DNA of 5,947 nucleotides from an uncultured Candidatus Thioglobus sp. (lineage in GTDB: Bacteria; Pseudomonadota; Gammaproteobacteria; PS1; Thioglobaceae): the NCBI GenBank assembly GCA_910595805.1, contig CAJVCK010000033.1, positions 1 to 5,947 on the forward strand. The letters run 5' to 3'. The position numbers were made by a program, and so were the translations under genes. This document shows, in pieces, positions 1 to 5,947 of the stretch. The first letter of the stretch is position 1. Every line of letters starts with the position of its first letter. A model generated the notes under the pieces. That model was not told where the DNA came from, made no database searches, and worked only from the letters and a program-made list of their open reading frames with translations.

Positions 1-859
1 GACGTACGATAATAGCAATAACCGCCAAAATAGCTCCTAGAGCAAGAGACCCAACATCGCCCATGAAGATCTCAGCAGGGTAGGTGTTAAACCATAAAAA
101 CCCAAATCCTGCGCCCATCAGTGCAGCACAAACAACAAACAGCTCTTCTGTGCCTGGCATGAATGGCATATTAAGATAGTCAGCAAAATTGTAGTTACCA
201 GAGATGTAAGCAAAAATTGCCAAAGCGCCTGAAATTAAAATGACTGGCATGATAGCCAGACCATCCAAACCATCTGTTAGATTGACAGCGTTAGAACTGC
301 CAACAATAACAAAATAAGACAAAACCACTAAACCAATAGTGCCTAAAGGGATCGTCCAATCTTTGAAGAATGGAATAAGTAAGTCAGTAGAAATTGATTG
401 CCCTGTGTTGTTAACCAGCCAAATTCCAATAACAATCGCTCCTAAAGATTGCGCCAAGTATTTTTTTTTAGAACTTAAACCATCAGAAGACTGGTGTTTG
501 ATTTTTAAGTAATCATCAGCAAATCCAATAGCGCCAAAAATAAGCGTAGTGGCAATTACAATCCATAAAAAAGAATTATGCCAATCACCCCAAATAACAA
601 TACTAATAACAAAACAAAATAGAATGATCAGGCCTCCCATGGTTGGGGTTCCGGCCTTGGTTAAATGTGACTCTGGGCCATCAGTTCGAACAATTTGACC
701 GATTTGATATTGTTGTAATTTCTTAATAAAAAAATGACCTAAAAATAGGCTAATAAATAGAGCTGTTAGCATAGCCAGCACTGCTCTTAGCGTTAAGTAG
801 CTTAGAACATTAAAGCCTGAATCGTACTGGGCTAGAAAATTGAGAAACTCTAAAAACAT
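1..859 (-). CDS. mraY: Phospho-N-acetylmuramoyl-pentapeptide-transferase MraY, C-terminus cut by window edge
   Basis: Integral inner-membrane enzyme that transfers phospho-MurNAc-pentapeptide from UDP to undecaprenyl phosphate, making lipid I, the first membrane step of peptidoglycan synthesis. I translated 286 residues from the ATG at 859-857; the family is about 360 residues, so roughly 75 are missing, including the HHH motif expected near the end. Seen in order: a hydrophobic first helix, KAGTPTMGG (68-76), the Asp pair FADDYLK (113-119, D115/D116), KKKY (131-134), [13 protein letters not shown] (190-202) and [12 protein letters not shown] (264-275), separated by hydrophobic membrane segments. 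These are the diagnostic MraY motifs. The start ATG shares one base with the TAA of the upstream isomerase gene (TAATG), and the only Shine-Dalgarno-like GGAG lies about 14 bases away, so translation is probably coupled. murF, the usual upstream neighbour, is absent here. The Lys run is encoded by nine A in a row. Confidence 0.96.
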   Translation of the reverse strand, partial: MFLEFLNFLAQYDSGFNVLSYLTLRAVLAMLTALFISLFLGHFFIKKLQQYQIGQIVRTDGPESHLTKAGTPTMGGLIILFCFVISIVIWGDWHNSFLWIVIATTLIFGAIGFADDYLKIKHQSSDGLSSKKKYLAQSLGAIVIGIWLVNNTGQSISTDLLIPFFKDWTIPLGTIGLVVLSYFVIVGSSNAVNLTDGLDGLAIMPVILISGALAIFAYISGNYNFADYLNMPFMPGTEELFVVCAALMGAGFGFLWFNTYPAEIFMGDVGSLALGAILAVIAIIVR

Positions 860-1851
860 TATTTAGACAGCAACTCCAATTCAAAAATCATAACAGACTC
901 TCTGCTAAGAAGGCTTGATGAAGGCTCTTCATCGCCAAAGACTAAAAAATAAGGTGCAACAACGGTTCGTTTTTCTCCTGCTGTCATTGTCATGACAGAT
1001 TTGTCTATCGCATCAACCACTTGACCAGTTCCAGGTACAAACAATAAAGGTCTTCCCGCCTCTCTAAGCACAGTACCATCTTCAAGCTTAAGCTCATAAT
1101 TGACTTTGGCTAATTTACCTAATACGGGTATTTTTTTGCCATGTCCAGGTTCTTTTATTTGATAGTAAAAGCCCTCTTTAGTTTGAATGGCATCTGGGTA
1201 ATTAAGATCAATATAGGCTTGGAATTTTTTTAACTTTGCTTTTTCTGCCAGATCTTTAGAGGCTAAAGTTTTTTGTGCCTGCTGATTAAAGGCGGCCTCA
1301 TCAGTTTGAAAGCTCTCTGCCTCTGCGCCAATACGAATAATTTTTACTTTTCGAATAAAATCGCCTTTTTCAATACTATTAACCACATCCATGCCTTCAA
1401 CTACATGACCGAAAACGGTATGCTTCCCGTCTAACCATCCTGTGGCCTTATGAGTAATAAAAAACTGAGAACCATTGGTATCAGCGCCTGAATTTGCCAT
1501 TGACAAAATACCACCTTTGTCATGTGTTAGATCTGTAATCTCGTCAGCAAATTGATAGCCTGGACCTCCTGTTCCGTTGCCTTTTGGGTCGCCACCTTGA
1601 ACCATAAAATTATTAATAACTCTATGGAATTTTAAACCGTTGTAAAAAGGCTTCCCTGTTTGAATGTTTGATTTTTTTGTTCCTTCAGCCAATCCAGCAA
1701 AATTAATAACAGTAAGCGGGGTTTTTTTAAAGGCAAGCTTGATAATTATGTCTCCTCGATTGGTATGTAAATTAGCATACAAGCCATCGTCTAATTTTGC
1801 TTGAGATTGAAGTGACAAGAGAAGTGTTAAAAATATGGTTAGAATTCGCAT
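859..1851 (-). CDS. Exported cyclophilin-FKBP fusion peptidyl-prolyl cis-trans isomerase
   Basis: Predicted periplasmic (or outer-membrane-facing) protein-folding enzyme of 330 residues. I start it at the ATG 1851-1849, which has AGGGG five bases upstream; a TTG start eight codons earlier (1875) is possible but would add hydrophobic residues in front of a normal signal peptide. Residues 1-18 form that signal peptide (Met-Arg, hydrophobic core, SQA before Lys19). Residues about 22-175 are a cyclophilin domain with [14 protein letters not shown] (R77, F82, M83, Q85), [15 protein letters not shown] (Q129, F131) and [11 protein letters not shown] (W139, H144), so the catalytic set is intact. A charged, probably helical linker follows (about 177-237). 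Residues about 242-330 resemble an FKBP domain: [27 protein letters not shown] and an FELELL ending. Several FKBP pocket positions differ from FKBP12, so this half may be weakly catalytic or act as a chaperone. The gene overlaps mraY by one base. No client protein is identifiable. Confidence 0.9.
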   Translation of the reverse strand: MRILTIFLTLLLSLQSQAKLDDGLYANLHTNRGDIIIKLAFKKTPLTVINFAGLAEGTKKSNIQTGKPFYNGLKFHRVINNFMVQGGDPKGNGTGGPGYQFADEITDLTHDKGGILSMANSGADTNGSQFFITHKATGWLDGKHTVFGHVVEGMDVVNSIEKGDFIRKVKIIRIGAEAESFQTDEAAFNQQAQKTLASKDLAEKAKLKKFQAYIDLNYPDAIQTKEGFYYQIKEPGHGKKIPVLGKLAKVNYELKLEDGTVLREAGRPLLFVPGTGQVVDAIDKSVMTMTAGEKRTVVAPYFLVFGDEEPSSSLLSRESVMIFELELLSK

Positions 1852-1856
1852 GATTA

Positions 1857-1861
1857 CCCCT
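1857..1861 (-). promoter_or_regulatory. Ribosome binding site that decides the isomerase start
   Basis: On the minus strand AGGGG lies five bases before the ATG at 1851-1849. This supports that ATG over the in-frame TTG at 1875-1873, which has no comparable purine run in front of it. The chosen start also gives a signal peptide of normal length. Confidence 0.6.
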
Positions 1862-2197
<336 letters not shown>

Positions 2198-2213
2198 TAA
2201 AATAGACCTACAC

Positions 2214-2246
2214 AAAAAAGGCGACCTGATTAGGCCGCCTTTTTTT
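2214..2246. terminator. Bidirectional intrinsic terminator between convergent genes
   Basis: An inverted repeat pairs GGCG (2220-2223) with CGCC (2236-2239) and CCT (2225-2227) with AGG (2232-2234), with one A-C mismatch and a GATT loop. Six A precede the stem and seven T follow it, so a U-tract forms on either strand. It lies 16 bases after the ferredoxin stop on the plus strand and about 18 bases after the aminotransferase stop on the minus strand, so it can end both transcripts. Confidence 0.9.
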
Positions 2247-2264
2247 GTTTTTAGACGATAAAGG

Positions 2265-3380
2265 TTATCTGTCTAATGCATCCTTAAGTGCTGTTAAGCA
2301 TAAGGCAATATTCTCTTTTCTAGAAGAATGACCCATCAAGCCAATGCGCCATACTTTACCTGCATAAGCACCAAGGCCTGCGCCGATTTCTAAGTTGTAT
2401 TCGTTAAGCAAAATACCACGAACAGTTGCATCGTCAGCGCCTTCAGGGATGAATACTGAATTAAGCTGTGGAAGACGGTCAGCTTCATCAACTAAGAAAT
2501 TAATACCCATGGCCTCAAGGCCGGTTTTTAACTCTTCATGATTTGCTTGATGACGTGCCCAAGAGTTTTCTAAACCCTCTTCTGATATCATTACTAAAGA
2601 CTCGTGTAAGCCATATAGTGTATTAACAGGTGCCGTATGGTGGTAAGTTCTTTGTGCACCGTCACCCCAGTATCCCATGACTAGGTTTAAGTCTAGAAAC
2701 CATGATGTTACAGCTGTCTTGCGGTTTTTGACTTTGGTTAATGCACGTTCGTTAAAACTAACAGGTGAAATACCTGGCATGGCTGAAAGACATTTTTGTG
2801 AGCCTGAATAGATGGCATCGATTTCCCATTCATCAACACGTAGTTCAGAGCCACCCAGTGAAGTGACTGCGTCTACAATCGTCACACAATCGTTATCATG
2901 TGCACTTTTACAAAGTGCTTTGGCATCAGATCTTGCACCTGTTGAGGTTTCAGCATGTACAAAAGCTAAGATCTTTGCATCAGGGTTTTCTTTTAGAGCT
3001 TGTTCAACTTTGTCAGTTGATACTGCCACGCCCCAATCATCTTCAACAACAATTGCCTCACCACCAAAACGTGTAATGTTTTCTTTCATGCGTATGCCGA
3101 ATACACCATTGATACAGACAACTACTTTATCGCCAGGCTCTACTAAGTTAGCAAAACAAGTTTCCATACCAGCAGAACCGGGTGCAGATACAGGCATGGT
3201 TAATTCGTTTTCAGTCTTAAAGAGGTACTTTAAACCTTCTTTAGTTTCATTCATCATTCCAACAAAAGCTGGGTCAAGGTGGCCAATAGTTGGGCGCGCC
3301 ATTGCTGATAAAATTCTTGGATGTACGTCAGAAGGACCTGGGCCCATCAAAGTTCTGATTGGTGGATTAAATGATTTCAT
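2265..3380 (-). CDS. Class V PLP aminotransferase, alanine/serine-glyoxylate aminotransferase type
   Basis: Cytoplasmic PLP enzyme of 371 residues, full length for the family (about 380-400), predicted to convert glyoxylate to glycine with alanine or serine as amino donor. The N-terminus has the family signature MGPGPSDVHPRIL (12-24) and GHLDP (33-37). SAPGSAGMET (65-74) is the phosphate-binding and substrate region. AETSTG (143-148) and VDAVTSLGG (169-177, D170 expected to contact the pyridine nitrogen) follow. SGSQKCLS (192-199) carries the Schiff-base Lys196. VWRIGLMG (343-350) holds Arg345, expected to bind the substrate carboxylate. The gene is divergent from glcD with 47 bases between starts, so product and pathway fit: glycolate oxidase makes the glyoxylate this enzyme would use. 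No Shine-Dalgarno precedes the ATG. The sequence alone does not settle the amino donor, and related enzymes use purines (ureidoglycine-glyoxylate) or phosphonates (2-aminoethylphosphonate); the glc neighbours argue against those. A long antisense reading frame over its 5' half is a shadow. Confidence 0.9.
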   Translation of the reverse strand: MKSFNPPIRTLMGPGPSDVHPRILSAMARPTIGHLDPAFVGMMNETKEGLKYLFKTENELTMPVSAPGSAGMETCFANLVEPGDKVVVCINGVFGIRMKENITRFGGEAIVVEDDWGVAVSTDKVEQALKENPDAKILAFVHAETSTGARSDAKALCKSAHDNDCVTIVDAVTSLGGSELRVDEWEIDAIYSGSQKCLSAMPGISPVSFNERALTKVKNRKTAVTSWFLDLNLVMGYWGDGAQRTYHHTAPVNTLYGLHESLVMISEEGLENSWARHQANHEELKTGLEAMGINFLVDEADRLPQLNSVFIPEGADDATVRGILLNEYNLEIGAGLGAYAGKVWRIGLMGHSSRKENIALCLTALKDALDR

Positions 3381-3427
3381 AGTTTTTTGTAGTTTATAAA
3401 AATAAATAAGCCATTATAATTGCTTGT
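3381..3427. promoter_or_regulatory. Symmetric divergent promoter for the aminotransferase and glcDEF
   Basis: The 47-base gap contains the perfect palindrome ATTATAAT (3413-3420), which supplies TATAAT on the plus strand (3415-3420) and on the minus strand (3418-3413). For plus, the expected start of transcription falls at about 3427, next to the glcD ATG at 3428; no good -35 is seen (TTTATA 3393-3398 at 16 bases). For minus, TTGGAC (3442-3437, inside glcD) lies 18 bases upstream, and the leader of the aminotransferase would be about 25 bases. A second minus-strand box, TATAAA (3398-3393), would leave only about five. No regulator site is recognisable. The box matches are seen; their use as promoters is inferred. 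Confidence 0.55.
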
Positions 3428-4858
3428 ATGTCTGTCGTCCAAGAATTATCTCGCGCTTTACCTAAGGGCATTGTTATAACTGGTGAAGAAAATACACGCC
3501 CATTTGAATGTGATGGTCTGAGTGTGTATCGCCAAAAGCCATTGGCTGTAGCCTTGCCAGAAAATGTTGATCAAATTAAACAGATTTTAAAAATCTGTCA
3601 AGCCAACAATACGCCCGTGGTAACGCGTGGTGCAGGCACCGGTCTAGCTGGAGGCGCCATGCCGTTAGAGCAATCGATAGTATTGGGATTGTCAAAACTT
3701 AACCAAGTTAAACATATTGATGTTGAAAAACAACTGGCAGTCGTTGAGCCAGGGGTTAGAAATATTGCCATTAGTGAAGCAGTCGCTGAACATGATTTGT
3801 ATTATGCGCCAGATCCATCAAGCCAAATTGCCTGTACGATTGGTGGCAACGTGGCTGAGAATTCAGGTGGCGTGCATTGTCTTAAATATGGTCTAACAGT
3901 TCACAATATTGAATCTTTAACAATGCTTACTATGGATGGTGAAGAGCTAACTCTGAGTCGTCAAGACGATGGCATGGGTTTGTTGGCATTGATGAATGGT
4001 TCCGAAGGCTTGTTAGGCATTATGATTGAAATCACGGTCAAGCTCACCCCAACACCGCAACTCGCCAGAGTGGTGATGGCAGCTTATGATTCGGTACGTG
4101 ATTGCGCTAATGCCGTGGCGGATATTATCAAGGCTGGCATCATTCCAGCAGGCTTAGAGATGATGGACAAGTTTGCCATTGAGGCAGCTGAAGGCTTTGC
4201 CAAGGTGGGTTACCCACTCGATGCACAAGCTTTATTGTTATGTGAGTTAGATGGCACACAAGCGCAAGTGCGGGCCGAACTTGATACCGTATTAAAGGTA
4301 CTGTCAGGCGCATCCACTTTGAAAGTATCAGAGAGCGAAGAAGAACGCCTAAATTTATGGAAAGGACGTAAATCTGCCTTCCCAGCAGTAGGGCGTTTAT
4401 CGCCTGATTACTACTGCATGGACGGCACTATTCCACGCCGTCATTTAGCAGATATGCTGGAAAAAATTAACAAACTCTCTCAAAAATACCAACTCAGAGT
4501 CGCTAATGTTTTTCATGCAGGCGATGGCAATCTGCATCCACTTATTTTGTATGATGCCAATATTCCAGGCGAGTTAGAGAGAACCGAAGAATTTGGTACT
4601 GACATCTTAAAACTCAGTGTAGATATGGGCGGTACCATTACCGGTGAGCATGGGGTCGGTATCGAGAAGCTTAACGCCATGTGTCATCAATTTAATTCTA
4701 AAGAGTTAGAAATCTTTCATAAGATTAAACAGGCTTTTGACCCAGATTCGTTACTTAATCCTGGAAAAGCCGTGCCAGAGCTACACCGCTGTGCTGAACT
4801 AGGATCTATGCATGTGCATCATGGCGAGCTACCACACCCAGAGCTGGAGCGATTCTGA
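3428..4858 (+). CDS. glcD: Glycolate oxidase (glycolate dehydrogenase) FAD subunit GlcD
   Basis: Catalytic flavoprotein subunit that oxidises glycolate (and probably D-lactate) to glyoxylate, handing electrons to GlcF and on to the quinone pool. The 476 residues follow the FAD-binding PCMH fold and then the FAD-linked oxidase C-terminal domain. Motifs: VTRGAGTGLAGGA (65-77), the pyrophosphate loop; PDPSSQIACTIGGNVAENS (128-146), FAD contact; SPDYYCMDGTIPRR (325-338) and FHAGDGNLHP (362-371), active-site region with metal or substrate His; TGEHGVG (405-411); and DPDSLLNPGK (438-447). The end, MHVHHGELPHPELERF, is typical of GlcD. It is about 18 residues shorter at the N-terminus than E. coli GlcD (499). 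An in-frame TAA at 3407 and no better start codon rule out a longer form. No Shine-Dalgarno precedes the ATG, and a TATAAT box ends seven bases before it. It overlaps glcE by one base (TGATG). A plain D-lactate dehydrogenase is the alternative, disfavoured by glcE and glcF. Confidence 0.96.
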   Translation: MSVVQELSRALPKGIVITGEENTRPFECDGLSVYRQKPLAVALPENVDQIKQILKICQANNTPVVTRGAGTGLAGGAMPLEQSIVLGLSKLNQVKHIDVEKQLAVVEPGVRNIAISEAVAEHDLYYAPDPSSQIACTIGGNVAENSGGVHCLKYGLTVHNIESLTMLTMDGEELTLSRQDDGMGLLALMNGSEGLLGIMIEITVKLTPTPQLARVVMAAYDSVRDCANAVADIIKAGIIPAGLEMMDKFAIEAAEGFAKVGYPLDAQALLLCELDGTQAQVRAELDTVLKVLSGASTLKVSESEEERLNLWKGRKSAFPAVGRLSPDYYCMDGTIPRRHLADMLEKINKLSQKYQLRVANVFHAGDGNLHPLILYDANIPGELERTEEFGTDILKLSVDMGGTITGEHGVGIEKLNAMCHQFNSKELEIFHKIKQAFDPDSLLNPGKAVPELHRCAELGSMHVHHGELPHPELERF

Positions 4859-5391
4859 TGACAGATAGAATCGCACAGCTACAAGCAATCGTTGAGGAAT
4901 CAGACAGCTTGCACATTAATGCCGAATGGCTAGATTATGCTGGCGTGGTGGAATACTATCCAGAAGAGTTGGTGATGACCGTTAAAGCTGGCACCACCAT
5001 TGCTGAACTTAAAAAGCAGCTAAAGAAAAACAACCAATCCTTAACTTTTTATACCAAAGATGACAATGCTAGTATTGGTGCTGTGTATGCCAATGGTGGA
5101 GAGGATATTTCTGATAGCGTTTTAGGTGTGCAAATTATTGATGGTAATGGTGAAGCGTTAAATTTTGGTGGTCAGGTGATGAAAAATGTCGCTGGTTATG
5201 ATGTGGCGCGCTTATTAGTCGGGTCCAAGGGCAAGTTAGCAGTAATCACACAAATCAGTTTTAAGGTGTTACCAAGTGCCTATGTTGGTGAGCTTTCAGC
5301 ACCGATTAAGATTAGCAATAACCCAGCATTACGCAATGAAATCGAACAAAGGTTAAAGTCAGTATTTGACCCCAAAGGTGTTTTTCAGTAA
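4858..5391 (+). CDS. glcE: Minimal GlcE subunit of glycolate oxidase, about half the usual length
   Basis: Second FAD-domain subunit of the GlcDEF complex, here only 177 residues against about 350 in E. coli (length from memory). Start ATG overlaps the glcD stop (TGATG), with GGAG eight bases upstream. YYPEELVMTVKAGTTI (33-48) matches the usual YxPxELVxTxxxGT stretch. GGQVMKNVAGYDVARLLVGS (104-123) and the strand ending FKVLP (135-139) are the highly conserved GlcE core. The protein then jumps to NNPALRNEIEQRLKSVFDP (154-172) and GVF, which matches the normal C-terminal end. The roughly 150-residue middle domain is absent, and so are the N-terminal GSNS-type loop and the RPWxGSVRD stretch before SDSVLG (86-90). 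The frame is open throughout and both junctions with neighbours are intact, so this looks like a trimmed but translated subunit, not a frameshift. Whether it still binds FAD is uncertain; a structural role beside GlcD is likely. Confidence 0.87.
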   Translation: MTDRIAQLQAIVEESDSLHINAEWLDYAGVVEYYPEELVMTVKAGTTIAELKKQLKKNNQSLTFYTKDDNASIGAVYANGGEDISDSVLGVQIIDGNGEALNFGGQVMKNVAGYDVARLLVGSKGKLAVITQISFKVLPSAYVGELSAPIKISNNPALRNEIEQRLKSVFDPKGVFQ

Positions 5392-5947
5392 TGCAAACGG
5401 ATCACATTCAAAACCAAAAAGCCAATGACATTATTCGTAAGTGTGTGCATTGCGGATTTTGCTTAGCCACTTGTCCAACTTATCAACTCTTAGGTGACGA
5501 GTTGGATTCGCCTCGTGGGCGTATCTATCTCATTAAATCTTCACTTGAGAATAATCATTTTTCTGATCAAAGTATCAAACATCTTGATCGTTGTTTGACT
5601 TGTCGCTCTTGTGAAACGACTTGTCCATCTGGCGTTGAATATGGAAAGTTAGTTGATATTGGTCGTGAGTTTGTTGAGCAGAAGCGCCCGATCTGGCAAA
5701 AAGTCTATCGTTACTCTGTGCGTAAATTACTAACCACACCACTACTGTTCAATCCGATTGGATTTGTTGCAAAACACTCAAGCAAACAAGGTAGGGCCAT
5801 CACCCCAAATGCTGGCAGTAAAAAAGTATTACTATTGGGCGGTTGTGTACAGCCGGTACTTGCGCCGAACATTAATCACAGTATTAAAAATATCTTGGCC
5901 AAGCTTGGCTATGATGCGATTGAAACCCCACAAAAACAATGCTGTGG
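5391..5947 (+). CDS. glcF: Glycolate oxidase iron-sulfur subunit GlcF, C-terminus cut by window edge
   Basis: Electron-transfer subunit that passes electrons from the flavin subunits to the membrane quinone pool. The window gives 185 complete residues; the E. coli protein is about 407, so over half is missing. Two ferredoxin-type [4Fe-4S] motifs are complete: CVHCGFCLATCP (Cys 18, 21, 24, 28) and CLTCRSCETTCP (Cys 68, 71, 74, 78). Between them lies TYQLLGDELDSPRGRIYLIK, strongly conserved in GlcF. After a basic, less conserved linker (about 98-142) comes KVLLLGGCVQP (145-155), and the window ends in QKQCCG, the first cysteine-rich CCG domain, expected to be followed by a second. The ATG shares one base with the glcE stop (TAATG); AAGGTG ten bases upstream may serve as ribosome binding site. 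No truncation within the visible part. LldE or GlpC-like Fe-S subunits are related, but the gene order and the DELDSPRGRIYLIK match fix GlcF. Confidence 0.95.
   Translation, partial: MQTDHIQNQKANDIIRKCVHCGFCLATCPTYQLLGDELDSPRGRIYLIKSSLENNHFSDQSIKHLDRCLTCRSCETTCPSGVEYGKLVDIGREFVEQKRPIWQKVYRYSVRKLLTTPLLFNPIGFVAKHSSKQGRAITPNAGSKKVLLLGGCVQPVLAPNINHSIKNILAKLGYDAIETPQKQCC

Noticed and set aside
2214..2246. Hairpin as a mobile-element end or small RNA
   Set aside because: The GC stem flanked by A-run and T-run between two convergent stops is fully explained as a bidirectional terminator.
2812..3399. 195-codon open frame on the plus strand
   Set aside because: It lies antisense to the aminotransferase 5' half, shows low-complexity Ser/Ala/Thr-rich composition with no recognisable domain, and the opposite strand carries a full set of PLP-enzyme motifs. 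It is a shadow.
4858..5391. glcE as a frameshifted pseudogene
   Set aside because: The normal C-terminal tail is present in the same frame, the stop overlaps the glcF ATG, and no remnant of the missing domain appears in other frames before glcF begins.

Overview
The window is AT-rich bacterial chromosome with densely packed genes and no mobile elements, CRISPR arrays, tRNAs or rRNAs that I can see. The proteins look gammaproteobacterial: GlcD and GlcF follow the E. coli subunits closely, and the ferredoxin is of the Allochromatium type. The AT-rich composition and the gene set would suit a marine sulfur-oxidising group such as SUP05/Thioglobus. That placement is inference and was not tested by a search.

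Left third (1-1875, minus strand): a secreted peptidyl-prolyl isomerase that fuses a cyclophilin domain to an FKBP-like domain. It overlaps by one base the start of mraY, the lipid I synthase of peptidoglycan assembly. mraY runs off the left edge, so about the last 75 residues are missing. A gap of about 110 bases separates this pair from a divergent small 2[4Fe-4S] ferredoxin gene (1964-2197, plus strand). That gene ends at a strong hairpin at 2214-2246 which can terminate transcription from both sides.

Right two thirds (2265-5947): a glycolate/glyoxylate module. On the minus strand is a class V PLP aminotransferase of the alanine/serine-glyoxylate type. Divergent from it, across only 47 bases, is glcD-glcE-glcF, encoding glycolate oxidase (glycolate dehydrogenase). 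The three glc genes overlap one another by one base (TGATG, TAATG), and glcF is cut by the right edge. Together they would oxidise glycolate to glyoxylate, passing electrons to the respiratory chain, and then transaminate glyoxylate to glycine. This suits salvage of 2-phosphoglycolate carbon in a RuBisCO-using cell, or use of environmental glycolate.

Points worth a second look: (1) GlcE is only 177 residues, about half the usual size. It keeps the FAD-domain core and the extreme C-terminal tail but lacks the middle domain. (2) The 47-base gap contains a perfect palindrome ATTATAAT that gives a consensus -10 box on both strands. (3) On the plus strand that box sits 7 bases before the glcD ATG, with no Shine-Dalgarno, predicting a leaderless mRNA. 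(4) The cyclophilin-FKBP fusion keeps its cyclophilin catalytic residues, while its FKBP pocket is substituted. I found no wholly unknown system; these are variants of known families.
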